Below, piece after piece: positions 33,351-41,889 of a stretch of 64,000 bases of DNA. This stretch comes from a bacterium 1XD8-76 (GTDB taxonomy: Bacteria > Bacillota > Clostridia > Lachnospirales > Lachnospiraceae), in assembly GCA_003611955.1 (NCBI GenBank), contig RAZE01000002.1:62001-126000 (forward strand), written 5' to 3'. The notes under the pieces are model-generated. The model was not told where the DNA came from, ran no database searches, and saw only the letters and a list, made by a program, of their open reading frames with translations. The translations under genes were made by a program, and so were the position numbers. Within the stretch, counting starts at the first letter, position 1. Each line of letters begins with the position of its first letter.

Positions 33351-34448
33351 ATGACACAGACAGCGGTGGAAATGCGGCAGCAGAAACAAGTAAAAGTGTA
33401 TGATATAAACCTTATGCGGCAGGGCGTGATCGACGTTTATAGATCGCTGATATGGACGCGGAAATATTACGAAGCTGGAACGGTGGAACTTCACGCAGCC
33501 TTAAACAGCAAAAATTTAAAGCTATTGCAGAAAGGAAACATTGTTACAATGACCGGATCGGTGGAAAGCGCGATCATTAGCGGAATGGCAGCGGACGACT
33601 TTTCAAACGAGATCACGGCAACGGGCAACATGCTTTCTGCGGGGCTTTCACGGCGCGGCATTAAAACGGTGGTAAATGCGGCAGATACGCCCTATGAAGA
33701 CATTATGCGGCGGCTGGTGGATATTTCAGCGATAAGCGGCACAAACCCGCTTCCGCGCCTTGTACTGGGCGAAAAATGCGGTGCAGGCGGCAGGGTATCG
33801 CTTCAAGTGTCCTACAAAGATTTATATACATACATGACGAAATTATCAGCTTGTAGCAATTTGGGCTTCCGCATACGCGGGGACTATAAAAACAAAAAAT
33901 TCATATTTGAGGTATACGAAGGGAAAGACCACAGCGAAAACCAGACCGGAAACAAGCGCGTCATATTTTCGGAGATATACAGGAATATAAACAAAACCAC
34001 GTTCACGACAAACGATCAGAACTATAAAACCCATGCGGTCGTATTCGGGGACGGAGAGGGAACGGCGCGCACGGTCATGGAAGCGACGATCGATCCGGCA
34101 GCGACAGGCTGGGAGCGGCGGGAAATCATGGTGGACGCGCGGGACATTAAACGGGACAATCTGACAGACGCGCAGTACAAAGCGGCACTTGTGCAGCGGG
34201 GGACGGAAAAGCTGGCAGAATACGGGATCGTGGAGTGTCTGGAAGCCGTGACGCTTCCGAACATGAATTTTACATATAAGGCTGATTATGATTTAGGCGA
34301 CATTGTGACGGTAAACAAAAAGGCATGGGGGATAAAAATGGATAAGCGGATCACAGAGGTACAGGAGATATACGAAAACGGCGGCTTGTCAGTCGTCCCG
34401 ACGTTCGGCGATCCCCTGCCGGACACGGTGGACTTATCAGACAATTAG
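33351..34448 (+). CDS. Tail/baseplate protein, gp37-like (Tal position)
   Basis: 365-aa protein. MRQGVIDVYRSLIWTRKYYE followed by AGTVELH is typical of siphovirus Gp37-like tail proteins (ReqiPepy6 type), with KADYDLGDIVTVNKKAWGIK near the C-terminus. It likely forms the baseplate tip below Dit. No peptidase domain is visible. GAGGGGGGGAGAGC precedes the ATG. Confidence 0.8.
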   Translation: MTQTAVEMRQQKQVKVYDINLMRQGVIDVYRSLIWTRKYYEAGTVELHAALNSKNLKLLQKGNIVTMTGSVESAIISGMAADDFSNEITATGNMLSAGLSRRGIKTVVNAADTPYEDIMRRLVDISAISGTNPLPRLVLGEKCGAGGRVSLQVSYKDLYTYMTKLSACSNLGFRIRGDYKNKKFIFEVYEGKDHSENQTGNKRVIFSEIYRNINKTTFTTNDQNYKTHAVVFGDGEGTARTVMEATIDPAATGWERREIMVDARDIKRDNLTDAQYKAALVQRGTEKLAEYGIVECLEAVTLPNMNFTYKADYDLGDIVTVNKKAWGIKMDKRITEVQEIYENGGLSVVPTFGDPLPDTVDLSDN

Positions 34449-34465
34449 AAAGGAGAAAGCAGAGC

Positions 34466-35527
34466 ATGGCAGAGAATTACAGTTTTTTTAATTCCAAAGA
34501 CCACGACAGGGTATACAATGCCCGCCACTGGGCTGACTATTTTTTCCCGCTTTTCAAGTCCGGCGTATTTAATGGCGATCTGCAAGTCGTGGCAAACGGG
34601 GGAATGACCGTAAAAATCAAGTCGGGGTACGCATGGATCGACGGGTACGGCTACCATTTGACGGACGGGCTTGTGGTCGATTTAGAGACGGCAAGCGGCA
34701 ACATGAACCGCGCGGACAGTATTGTTATACGGCTGGACTTGACAAACCGCTGGATCAAGGCATTTTGCAGGACGGGCAGCTATTACGCGGGGGCAGGCAT
34801 ACCGCCCGCGCCGGAGATCACGGCGACGATCCACGAAATTGTAATAGCGCATATTTCCATAGCTGCGGGCGTAACGGAAATCACGCAGGACATGATAACG
34901 GACACGCGCATGGACGGCGATATTTGCGGATGGGTATGCGGGGCGGTAGATCAGATCGACTTTTCACAGATCAAGACACAGTTTGACACTTTTTTTGCAA
35001 ATTATGAAGAGGAAATACGGACGCAGTACGGCTTGTATATGCAGGATATAGAAAGGCTGGAAACACAGGGGCAGGACAGATACGACAACATGGATCGGGA
35101 ATTTACGAAATATGAGAACCAGCAGAAAGAAAACATTGAAAAATGGCAGCAGGACGAAAGGGAGTATCTGGACGCATGGATCAACGCCGTACAGACGGAA
35201 TACTTCGCATGGCTTGACCGGATCAAGGATATTCTGGACGAAAACGCCGCCGGACATTTGCAGAATGAGGTGGACAATCTGACGGTGGACGCTTTCAACC
35301 GTTATTACGGACTGCAGGCGCAGGAAACATTGTTTCTTGACGACGGCAGCATAAAGACCACAAACGAGGAAGCGGAGATCATCACGGAATTTGGTTTTGA
35401 TGAAAAAGGGAACGAAACGGCAGTAACAACCGTGAAGCCTTTTGTGGGAATGTATGACTATGTAAAAACGACAGTATTTTTTACTGAAAAAGTGACAAGC
35501 AGCACAGAAAAGAAAGAGAGGGTATAA
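34466..35527 (+). CDS. Baseplate/upper tail-fibre protein
   Basis: 353-aa protein. The N-terminal 150 residues (FFNSKDHDRVYNARHWADYF) form a domain common in clostridial baseplate proteins, followed by a coiled coil (ENQQKENIEKWQQDEREYLD) and a small C-terminal beta domain. It lies directly upstream of the diversified protein and may connect it to the baseplate. AGAAAGGAGAAAGCAGAGC precedes the ATG. Confidence 0.65.
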   Translation: MAENYSFFNSKDHDRVYNARHWADYFFPLFKSGVFNGDLQVVANGGMTVKIKSGYAWIDGYGYHLTDGLVVDLETASGNMNRADSIVIRLDLTNRWIKAFCRTGSYYAGAGIPPAPEITATIHEIVIAHISIAAGVTEITQDMITDTRMDGDICGWVCGAVDQIDFSQIKTQFDTFFANYEEEIRTQYGLYMQDIERLETQGQDRYDNMDREFTKYENQQKENIEKWQQDEREYLDAWINAVQTEYFAWLDRIKDILDENAAGHLQNEVDNLTVDAFNRYYGLQAQETLFLDDGSIKTTNEEAEIITEFGFDEKGNETAVTTVKPFVGMYDYVKTTVFFTEKVTSSTEKKERV

Positions 35528-35529
35528 AA

Positions 35530-37374
35530 ATGGCGTATGATGAATTAAAGTGGGGCGTTGACCAGATCAAGAAATTCGGCGAAGGCTTCCTGCCGCAGAA
35601 CATGAGGAAATTTCACGCGATACAGTCCAGCACGGACACGGTAAACATTACCTTCTTAGAGCCGCAGGACACGGTTATAGAAAATCAGATTTTACTTGCG
35701 GTAAAGGGCGTGGCGGTGCTGATGAAAGAAGGCAGCTACCCGAAACACCACAAAGACGGCGTTCTGCTGATTGACAACACGACACTGGGGCAGTATGAAA
35801 GTACGCCGCTTGTGGTTGAAAATATGGAAATGGAACACACATATTACTTCGCAGCTTTCCCGTACAGCGAAAACGGCGTATACAACGAGAGCAGGAACGC
35901 CTTAAACCGTGCGGAAGTAACGATCCATGAGGGCGAAACGGTAACGGTAAACGTAAACGTGGACAATGCGGACGGCTTCACTTCCGCGGCGATCGTCCTG
36001 CATAATGTGACGACGGGAGAGGATCAGACGCAGGAAGTGGGCGGCACGTCGCAGATCGGCTTCAATGTGAATATCAACGAAGAATATTACATCACGGCGG
36101 CAGCAGTAAACGGCTACAAAACGCCGGATCAGACGGAAACATTCACGGCGGCGGCAGGGTACAGCCGGACGGTTGAATTTAACTATATCCGGCGCACACT
36201 GTTTGGATATTATGAGGATAAGACGGACAGCAACCCCGAAACCCGTATACATTACATTGAAATGAACGCCGATTTTGCGCCCATGCGGTGCGTGGCGACG
36301 GCAGCAGGCGGATGGAATAACGGGGACTGGACGGAAGACAACTGCTGGATTTTAAAGGGAAACAAGCCCTTCATGGTGCGCTATGATGGCACGATCGACT
36401 ATGAATTAGATCATAACGATTACAGCAAGAAAAAGGCTGGCGGCGCGTCCGACGTATCAAACACGGCATACGCCGGAAATGCAATGGCAACAATCCCACT
36501 TATCTGGGTAAAGCGGTATACAGAGGGTAACAAGCAATACCACCTTTTCTGCGATATACAGCTTGACGAAGATTTTCACGCATACGCGCACACACGCGCC
36601 GACGGTTCGATCGAGCCGTACACGTTCTATCCCATGTTCGGCGGCGCGCTTGTTTCCGGCAAGTTGCGGTCGATCGCCGGACAGTCACAAATGAACTCAC
36701 AGGCGGGCGCGAATGAAATATCATACGCAAAGGCAAACGGCGCGCTATGGAATACGGGCTATTATTCGATCATTCAGTTACGGTGGGAACTGGAAACACT
36801 CTTTACAAGATCGACAAACAAACAGGACGCTTGCGGCTACGGGAATTATCAAGGCGGCAGCGGCGCGGGCAGTCTTTCCAAAACGGGTACGCTTTTAACA
36901 GGCGGCAGATTTTGGGGGCATGGATCGACAGTAAACAAGCCGAGGAAATTTTTACATTGTGAACAGCAGATGGGCGCATGGGAGAGGATCAACGGCTGGC
37001 TTTATGTCGGCGGTAAGCATTATATAAAGCAGTATGAGCCGTACAACGAAACGGGCGCGGGCTATATCAATACAGGGCTTTCCATGAGCGGAACAAGCGG
37101 GCAGTACATCAAAGAAACCGTATTGACCGACAACGGGGAACTTCCCACCGTGATCGGCGGTGCGTCTGATACATACAAATGTTGCGGCGGCTGGTATAAC
37201 GCTTCGCAGGTCGATCACGCGATTGTGGACGGCGGCTGCAACCATGGCTTGCTATGCGGCGGGGCGGTGGTTGTGAGCAGCCTTGTTTCCGCTGCGTCTT
37301 GGCACGCTTCCGCGCGCGCCTATTCTAAAACCCCTACAACCGCAAAGCCCGAAGAAATCGGGCTTTGCGGTTAA
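35530..37374 (+). CDS. DGR target: tail/receptor-end protein with variable C-type-lectin-like C-terminus
   Basis: 614-aa protein. Residues about 140-225 look like an Ig/carboxypeptidase-regulatory-like domain (EGETVTVNVNVDNADGFTSA), residues 235-560 form a large domain ending in the pattern expected of DGR target folds. The last part, IVDGGCNHGLLCGGAVVVSS (from residue 565) followed by LVSAASWHASARAYS, is encoded by the variable repeat. A 15-bp inverted repeat overlaps the final codons. Expected role is receptor binding at the tail tip. Confidence 0.8.
   Translation: MAYDELKWGVDQIKKFGEGFLPQNMRKFHAIQSSTDTVNITFLEPQDTVIENQILLAVKGVAVLMKEGSYPKHHKDGVLLIDNTTLGQYESTPLVVENMEMEHTYYFAAFPYSENGVYNESRNALNRAEVTIHEGETVTVNVNVDNADGFTSAAIVLHNVTTGEDQTQEVGGTSQIGFNVNINEEYYITAAAVNGYKTPDQTETFTAAAGYSRTVEFNYIRRTLFGYYEDKTDSNPETRIHYIEMNADFAPMRCVATAAGGWNNGDWTEDNCWILKGNKPFMVRYDGTIDYELDHNDYSKKKAGGASDVSNTAYAGNAMATIPLIWVKRYTEGNKQYHLFCDIQLDEDFHAYAHTRADGSIEPYTFYPMFGGALVSGKLRSIAGQSQMNSQAGANEISYAKANGALWNTGYYSIIQLRWELETLFTRSTNKQDACGYGNYQGGSGAGSLSKTGTLLTGGRFWGHGSTVNKPRKFLHCEQQMGAWERINGWLYVGGKHYIKQYEPYNETGAGYINTGLSMSGTSGQYIKETVLTDNGELPTVIGGASDTYKCCGGWYNASQVDHAIVDGGCNHGLLCGGAVVVSSLVSAASWHASARAYSKTPTTAKPEEIGLCG
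37218..37317 (+). repeat. DGR variable repeat (VR)
   Basis: 100-bp segment matching 37487-37586 with ten substitutions and no gaps. All ten fall at codon positions 1 or 2. Five lie at A in the downstream copy (37503, 37504, 37512, 37549, 37566); five do not. It encodes residues 564-596 of the tail protein. Confidence 0.8.
37338..37372 (+). promoter_or_regulatory. Hairpin/cruciform downstream of VR
   Basis: aaccgcaaagcccga pairs perfectly over 15 bp with tcgggctttgcggtt around the loop agaaa. It begins 20 bases after the VR and ends at the stop codon. No T-tract follows, so it is unlikely to be a terminator. DGRs of the Bordetella phage type need such a structure next to VR for target recognition. 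Confidence 0.7.
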
Positions 37375-37721
37375 AGCGGGGGATCGGGGGCAGCCCGCCC
37401 CCGTTGTAGGAAAACGAAGCGAAAACAAAAATTATTTAAGATATACGGATTTTGTGTGCGACAACGCGGGGCTTTACGTCCCCCGCCGCGATTGTGGACG
37501 GCAACTGCAACAATGGCTTGCTATGCGGCGGGGCGGTGTTTGTGGTCGACCTTGTTTCCGCTGCGACTTGGCGCGCTTCCGCGCGCACGTTTCTATAAAA
37601 ATGGATCAATCATCTAATGCACACAATCTAACGGAAGCCGAAGGCTTGAAATGAATACCCGACGTAGGCGGGGCAAGTAAGAAATTGAAAGCCCTAGAGG
37701 GAATAGAAAGGACGATCCACC
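37375..37721 (+). ncRNA. Putative DGR template RNA region with TR-position repeat
   Basis: 347 bases without a protein gene between target and reverse transcriptase. It contains a GC-rich hairpin (37385-37403), the repeat in template position (37487-37586), and a 135-base spacer before the reverse transcriptase start. In known DGRs the transcript of this region, template plus spacer, primes and templates cDNA synthesis. RNA boundaries are not defined by sequence. Confidence 0.65.
37487..37586 (+). repeat. DGR template repeat (TR position)
   Basis: Same reading would give IVDGNCNNGLLCGGAVFVVD followed by LVSAATWRASARTFL and stop. AAC and AAT codons (NCNN) are the expected mutable positions. 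Only 11 adenines occur in the 100 bp, and five non-adenine sites also differ from VR, so either it has changed since the last transfer or it is itself a diversified copy. Confidence 0.65.
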
Positions 37722-38999
37722 GTGAAAACCTACAAAAATTTATATGAAAAAATCATATCGGAAGAAAATCTGAAAAAGGCGTTTTTCAAGGCAGCAAAGG
37801 GAAAACGGAAAAGAAAGGACATACAGCGCATACTTGACAACGTAGACGAACACGTGGCGATCCTGCGCGGGATTTTAGAACGTGAGGACTTCAGACCAGC
37901 ACACCATAAGCCCATACAGATCAATGACGGCTTCAAGATGAAAAAGCGGCATATCATAAAGCCCTATTATAAGTATGAGCAAGTCGTACACCATGCGATC
38001 ATACAGGTGCTTGCGCCGACGGACAAAGAGATCGCACAGGATCACAGCTTGAAGAAAGTCATAAACCGCGGCGCGTATGAATTTACTTGCGGATCAGTCA
38101 AAGGGCGGGGCGCGCATTACGGGAAGCGGTACATTGAACGCTGGATCAGAAATGACCGGAAAAATACAAAGTATGTGTTAAAAATCGACGTGCGCCACTT
38201 TTTCGAGAGCATACCCCACGACAGGCTGAAGGAAAAGCTGCGGAAAGTGATTGCGGACGAAAAGACGCTGCGGCTTCTTGATCTCATTATCGACGCAGTA
38301 CCGACAGGGCTTCCGCTGGGCTATTACACAAGCCAGTGGCTGGCAAACTTTTATTTGCAGGATTTAGACCATTTCATAAAACAGGAGATATGGGAACCGG
38401 AGAAAGAAAAGAAAATACAGCAGTACGTGGCGCGCATGAAGCGCAAAGGGAAAGGACATTTTGTTATACCGGAATACCCCTGCGGCGTGAAGTACATGGT
38501 GCGCTATATGGACGATATAGTTTGTTTCGGTGCAAATAAGCGGGACTTAAAAACCGCGCTGGAAAGGATAGAAATATATTGCAGCGAAAAACTGGGGCTT
38601 GAAATCAAGAAAAACAAGCAGATTTTTCCACTATCAAAGGAAATCCCACTGACAGAAAAGGAACTGGCAGAAAGAAAGCGGGAGAAAAAGAGTATAAAAA
38701 AGAAAGTGAAAGAGATCGGGCGCGCGCTGGATTTTATGGGATTTTTATTCAGACGGACGCGGACGACGATCAGAAAAGCGATATTGTACCGGATCACGCG
38801 CAAGGCGCGGAAAGTTGCAAAGAAAGAAAAGGTCAACTGGTACGACGCTTCAAGCATTATCAGCCGCATGGGGTACTTTAGGCATACGGACGCATACAAC
38901 GTCTATCTGGAACGCGTAAAGCCCTATGTAAATATAAAAAAGCTGAAAAGAATAGTCTCAAACCATGAGAGGAAAGGAAGGGTATGCTATGGAAATTAA
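37722..38999 (+). CDS. DGR-type reverse transcriptase
   Basis: 425-aa RNA-directed DNA polymerase. Motif A is VLKIDVRHFFESIPHDRL (catalytic Asp about residue 156); motif B is GLPLGYYTSQWLANFY with the GxxxSQ form (200-205) of DGR and retron-related enzymes rather than the QGxxxSP of group II introns; the catalytic YMDD is at 262-265. No maturase, endonuclease or retron msr/msd is apparent. GTG start follows AAAGGA. Together with VR, TR and hairpin it makes a diversity-generating retroelement. No Avd-like gene is visible between VR and this gene. Confidence 0.9.
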   Translation: MKTYKNLYEKIISEENLKKAFFKAAKGKRKRKDIQRILDNVDEHVAILRGILEREDFRPAHHKPIQINDGFKMKKRHIIKPYYKYEQVVHHAIIQVLAPTDKEIAQDHSLKKVINRGAYEFTCGSVKGRGAHYGKRYIERWIRNDRKNTKYVLKIDVRHFFESIPHDRLKEKLRKVIADEKTLRLLDLIIDAVPTGLPLGYYTSQWLANFYLQDLDHFIKQEIWEPEKEKKIQQYVARMKRKGKGHFVIPEYPCGVKYMVRYMDDIVCFGANKRDLKTALERIEIYCSEKLGLEIKKNKQIFPLSKEIPLTEKELAERKREKKSIKKKVKEIGRALDFMGFLFRRTRTTIRKAILYRITRKARKVAKKEKVNWYDASSIISRMGYFRHTDAYNVYLERVKPYVNIKKLKRIVSNHERKGRVCYGN

Positions 39000-39351
39000 G
39001 TGGCAGATCGGCGAAACCTACGAAACAGACCGCCCCGCAGACGTTGAAAAGGGTGCGGATCGGGTAAAGGTACGCCGGAACATCAAAAGGGAAACACGCA
39101 CAGTAGACAGCACACGGCGAAAAGTTTGGGTGTACGAATACGCAAACATGACGCTGGCACAATTCGACACATACAAAGCGCAGCTTGCGGAACTGGAAAG
39201 CCCGCTGGCTAAACTTATCACGGAAAACAACACACAGCAGCTTGAAGGCACAGCGGCACTTTATGAGGAATTGCTGGAGGTAAAAGACAGTCAGCAGGCA
39301 ATCATGGAAGGGATCGCGGCAGTATATGAAATGGGGGTAAGTGCAGAATGA
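38989..39351 (+). CDS. Phage tail-associated small protein
   Basis: 120-aa protein (MEIKWQIGETYETDRPADVE...), starting at ATG 38989 inside the reverse transcriptase 3' end with GGAAGG upstream. Predicted beta-hairpin then long helices (TLAQFDTYKAQLAELESPLA). It is not clearly an Avd protein: it is acidic rather than basic and lies after, not before, the reverse transcriptase. Probably a tail accessory protein. Confidence 0.5.
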   Translation: MEIKWQIGETYETDRPADVEKGADRVKVRRNIKRETRTVDSTRRKVWVYEYANMTLAQFDTYKAQLAELESPLAKLITENNTQQLEGTAALYEELLEVKDSQQAIMEGIAAVYEMGVSAE

Positions 39352-39566
39352 AAAATATTTACATCAAGTTAGTGATTGCGGGAAGGGACATTGCAACCAT
39401 TCCCGCGCGGGACATTGTAGGCGTAGCCGCAGGCGTTATCATAAAAGGCGCGGGAAACGGCGAAGGGTATATCACGATCGGGGACGTACCGGAAAAGCAC
39501 AGGGCGGCAGTTATCGCGGCACTGGAAGCGGACGGGTACGACGAACACGGCGAGCCGATCGAATAA
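39348..39566 (+). CDS. Small phage protein before holin
   Basis: 72-aa alpha/beta protein (MKNIYIKLVIAGRDIATIPA...). It overlaps the previous stop by ATGA. Position between tail and holin genes is often filled by XkdX-like small proteins, but the sequence does not show that motif. Function unknown. Confidence 0.5.
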   Translation: MKNIYIKLVIAGRDIATIPARDIVGVAAGVIIKGAGNGEGYITIGDVPEKHRAAVIAALEADGYDEHGEPIE

Positions 39567-39582
39567 GGAAGGGGTGGAGAAT

Positions 39583-40101
39583 ATGACATATACAAATGTA
39601 TTCACAGACAAATATAATGCGGCAACGGGCGCGATCGTCGCGGTGCTGACCGCAATTTTCGGTACATACTGGTATGTGTTCGCGGCGTTTCTTGCGCTGA
39701 ATGTGATCGGCTGGATCACGGGCTGGATCAAGGCGAACAAAAAGAAAGAGGAAAGCGGCAAAGTGGGCGCAATCGGCGCAGTCAAGAAGTTAGGCTACTG
39801 GGCAGCGGTGCTTGTGGCGTTTCTGATTGCGTCCGTATTCGTACACTTCGGAAAAGATATGCTGGGCGTTGATTTATCGTTCCTTAATCTGATCGGCTGG
39901 TGGGTGCTTGCCATGCTGATTGTGAACGAAGCCCGCAGCATTTTGGAAAACCTTGTGGAACTGGGGTATAAAATCCCCGAAGTGCTGATTAAGGGGCTGG
40001 CGGTTACGGAAAAGCTGATCGAAGCCGGAATTGACATTTTAGGCACAGACGACGAAAAGAAAGAGCCGTCGGACGATACAGGCGGCAAAGCAGACAGATA
40101 A
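39583..40101 (+). CDS. Holin (phage holin family)
   Basis: 172-aa membrane protein. Hydrophobic segments at residues about 14-40 (IVAVLTAIFGTYWYVFAAFL), 65-90 (LGYWAAVLVAFLIASVFVHF) and 100-118 (LIGWWVLAMLIVNEA) and an acidic soluble tail match the toxin-secretion/phage-lysis holin family. Expected to make membrane lesions that release the endolysin. ATG 39583 follows GGAAGGGG; an in-frame GTG at 39574 is less favoured. Confidence 0.85.
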   Translation: MTYTNVFTDKYNAATGAIVAVLTAIFGTYWYVFAAFLALNVIGWITGWIKANKKKEESGKVGAIGAVKKLGYWAAVLVAFLIASVFVHFGKDMLGVDLSFLNLIGWWVLAMLIVNEARSILENLVELGYKIPEVLIKGLAVTEKLIEAGIDILGTDDEKKEPSDDTGGKADR

Positions 40102-40119
40102 ACACAGAAACGGGCAAAC

Positions 40120-40166
40120 AAAGCCCCCGCACAGACGACACAAAGCCTTTGCGGGGGCTTTCTCTA
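40120..40166 (+). terminator. Intrinsic terminator between holin and endolysin block
   Basis: aaagcccccgca (40120-40131) pairs with tgcgggggcttt (40150-40161), 18-base loop, then a short T-rich run. It lies inside the lysis block, so expression of the endolysin may need read-through. Confidence 0.65.
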
Positions 40167-40188
40167 TTTTCAGAAAGGACGGTACAGC

Positions 40189-40341
40189 ATGAGCGAGCAT
40201 ACAAAGGATTTACAGCCGGAGGAACTGGCAGAACTTAAAAGAAAGGTGGCAGGAATGGACGACGACGCGCTGGCAGAGTTTAGAAACGGCTTCGATCCCG
40301 ACAAAATGGGATTTTATGGAGAGGAAGGGGCGGCAGAATGA
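40189..40341 (+). CDS. Small acidic phage protein
   Basis: 50-aa product from ATG 40189, with AGAAAGGACGG upstream and overlapping the endolysin start by ATGA. Helical, acidic (DLQPEELAELKRKVAGMDDD). Could be translationally coupled to the endolysin. Function unknown. Confidence 0.5.
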   Translation: MSEHTKDLQPEELAELKRKVAGMDDDALAEFRNGFDPDKMGFYGEEGAAE

Positions 40342-41876
40342 ACATAAACAGGCAGTATATAACAAAGATCAATTTCACGGATAAAAACAACGTGGCACGG
40401 ATCAAATATATCGTGATCCACTACTTCGGCGGGCTTTCTACCGCTTTACAGCTTGCGGAATACTGGGCGCGGGAATATGCGGGCGCGTCGGCGCATTATG
40501 CCATAGGGCATGAGGGCGAAATATTCCAGATCGTAGAGGACGACGACGTGGCGTGGCATTGCGGCGCGAAAAGTTACAAACACGCCGCCTGCAGGAATAC
40601 TAATTCAATCGGCATAGAAATGGCGGTAAAGAAAAAGGACAGCAGTACAAAGAACGCCACGGACAAAGACTGGTATTTTACGCCGCAGACCGTAGCCACA
40701 GCGGTGGAACTGACGCGCCAGCTTATGAAAAAATACAATATTCCCGCTGAAAATGTGATCCGGCACTATGACGTTACGGGGAAAATCTGCCCGAACCCGT
40801 ATTATTATAATCTGTTTGAAAACACATGGCAGACTTTCAAGGCAGCAATCAGCGCGCCGGAAGCACAGGACGCAGCGGCAGCATTAACGCCGATCATGGG
40901 GCAGGCACAGGCGACAAAAGAGCGGATCGCCGCCTATATCGTAAGCAAAAACCCGCTGGCGGCTTCCTATGCGGCAGATTTAGCGGCGGCGTACATAGAG
41001 GAAGGATGCGCCGAGGGAGTGCGCGGGGACATAGCCGCCGCCCAGTCCGTGATCGAGACGGGGAACTTCACTTTTGCCGGATCAGCAGTCACGCTGGATC
41101 AGAATAATTTCTGCGGTATGGGCGTAACAACGCGGGGCATGAAAGGAAACAGCTTCGCCACCATGCGCGAGGGAGTGCGGGCGCAAATACAGCACTTGAA
41201 AGCATACGCAACCGCCGATCCGCTGGTCGGGGATTGTGTCGATCCCCGATACAAATGGGTGGAAAAAGGCTGCGCGCCGTATGTGGAATGGTTAGGGCAG
41301 AAAGAAAACCCGAAGGGGAAAGGATGGGCGGCAGGCGCGGACTACGGGGCGAAAATAAAGCGCGTTTTGTCCGCTATGATAGAAAACACCAGCACGGCAG
41401 AAAAACCCGCCACAGGCGGCGCAGGGAACGCCACACAGGGCGAAAACGCGGCAGGGGTAAGACAGACCGCCGGAAGCCTTAAAATCATCTACACGGGCGC
41501 GGACGGCGTAAACTATCGGGCAACGCCGGACTATGCAGCGCAGGCGGCAGGACAGGCACACGCGGGCGACGTTTTCACGGTCGTGGGAGAAACGGAAGAC
41601 TTCTACAAGCTGAAATCCGGCTGGTATATCACAAAGCGCGCCGATCTTGTGCAGTTTACGAAAAAAGAAGTCAAGAGATACGCAAAAATCATCTACACGG
41701 GCGCGGGCGGCGTAAACTATCGGGCAACGCCGGACTATGCAGCGAAAGCGGCAGGACAGGCACACGCGGGCGACGTTTTCACGGTAGTGGGAGAGTCTGG
41801 CGACTTCTACGAATTAAAGGCGGGCTGGTATCTGACAAAAAGACAGGATTTAGTGGAACTGATCGAGACAGCATAA
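40338..41876 (+). CDS. Bifunctional endolysin: amidase, glucosaminidase-like, two SH3 repeats
   Basis: 512-aa endolysin. Residues 1-170 form an N-acetylmuramoyl-L-alanine amidase (Amidase_2): IVIHYFGGLSTALQLAEYWA, SAHYAIGHEGEIFQIVEDDD, VIRHYDVTGKICPNPYY with the zinc histidines. Residues 195-350 resemble a glucosaminidase/lysozyme domain (AAAQSVIETGNFTFAGSAVT, DQNNFCGMGV). Two SH3-like repeats follow, starting IIYTGADGVNYRATPDYAAQ and IIYTGAGGVNYRATPDYAAK, encoded by 204-bp near-identical units at 41481 and 41685. Exported presumably through the holin. Confidence 0.92.
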   Translation: MNINRQYITKINFTDKNNVARIKYIVIHYFGGLSTALQLAEYWAREYAGASAHYAIGHEGEIFQIVEDDDVAWHCGAKSYKHAACRNTNSIGIEMAVKKKDSSTKNATDKDWYFTPQTVATAVELTRQLMKKYNIPAENVIRHYDVTGKICPNPYYYNLFENTWQTFKAAISAPEAQDAAAALTPIMGQAQATKERIAAYIVSKNPLAASYAADLAAAYIEEGCAEGVRGDIAAAQSVIETGNFTFAGSAVTLDQNNFCGMGVTTRGMKGNSFATMREGVRAQIQHLKAYATADPLVGDCVDPRYKWVEKGCAPYVEWLGQKENPKGKGWAAGADYGAKIKRVLSAMIENTSTAEKPATGGAGNATQGENAAGVRQTAGSLKIIYTGADGVNYRATPDYAAQAAGQAHAGDVFTVVGETEDFYKLKSGWYITKRADLVQFTKKEVKRYAKIIYTGAGGVNYRATPDYAAKAAGQAHAGDVFTVVGESGDFYELKAGWYLTKRQDLVELIETA

Positions 41877-41889
41877 AACAGGGCAATAA

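Noticed and set aside
37338..37380. Hairpin after the tail gene as a Rho-independent terminator
   Set aside because: No T-tract follows, the stem lies inside the coding end, and its place right behind VR fits a DGR target structure better.
37283..37654. Long ORF spanning the VR end and the TR
   Set aside because: Out of frame with the tail gene, no ribosome site, composition skewed; overlap with the repeat explains it.
41481..41880. CRISPR-like repeat unit in the endolysin
   Set aside because: Only two 204-bp coding repeats, in frame, each encoding an SH3-like domain; no spacer structure.
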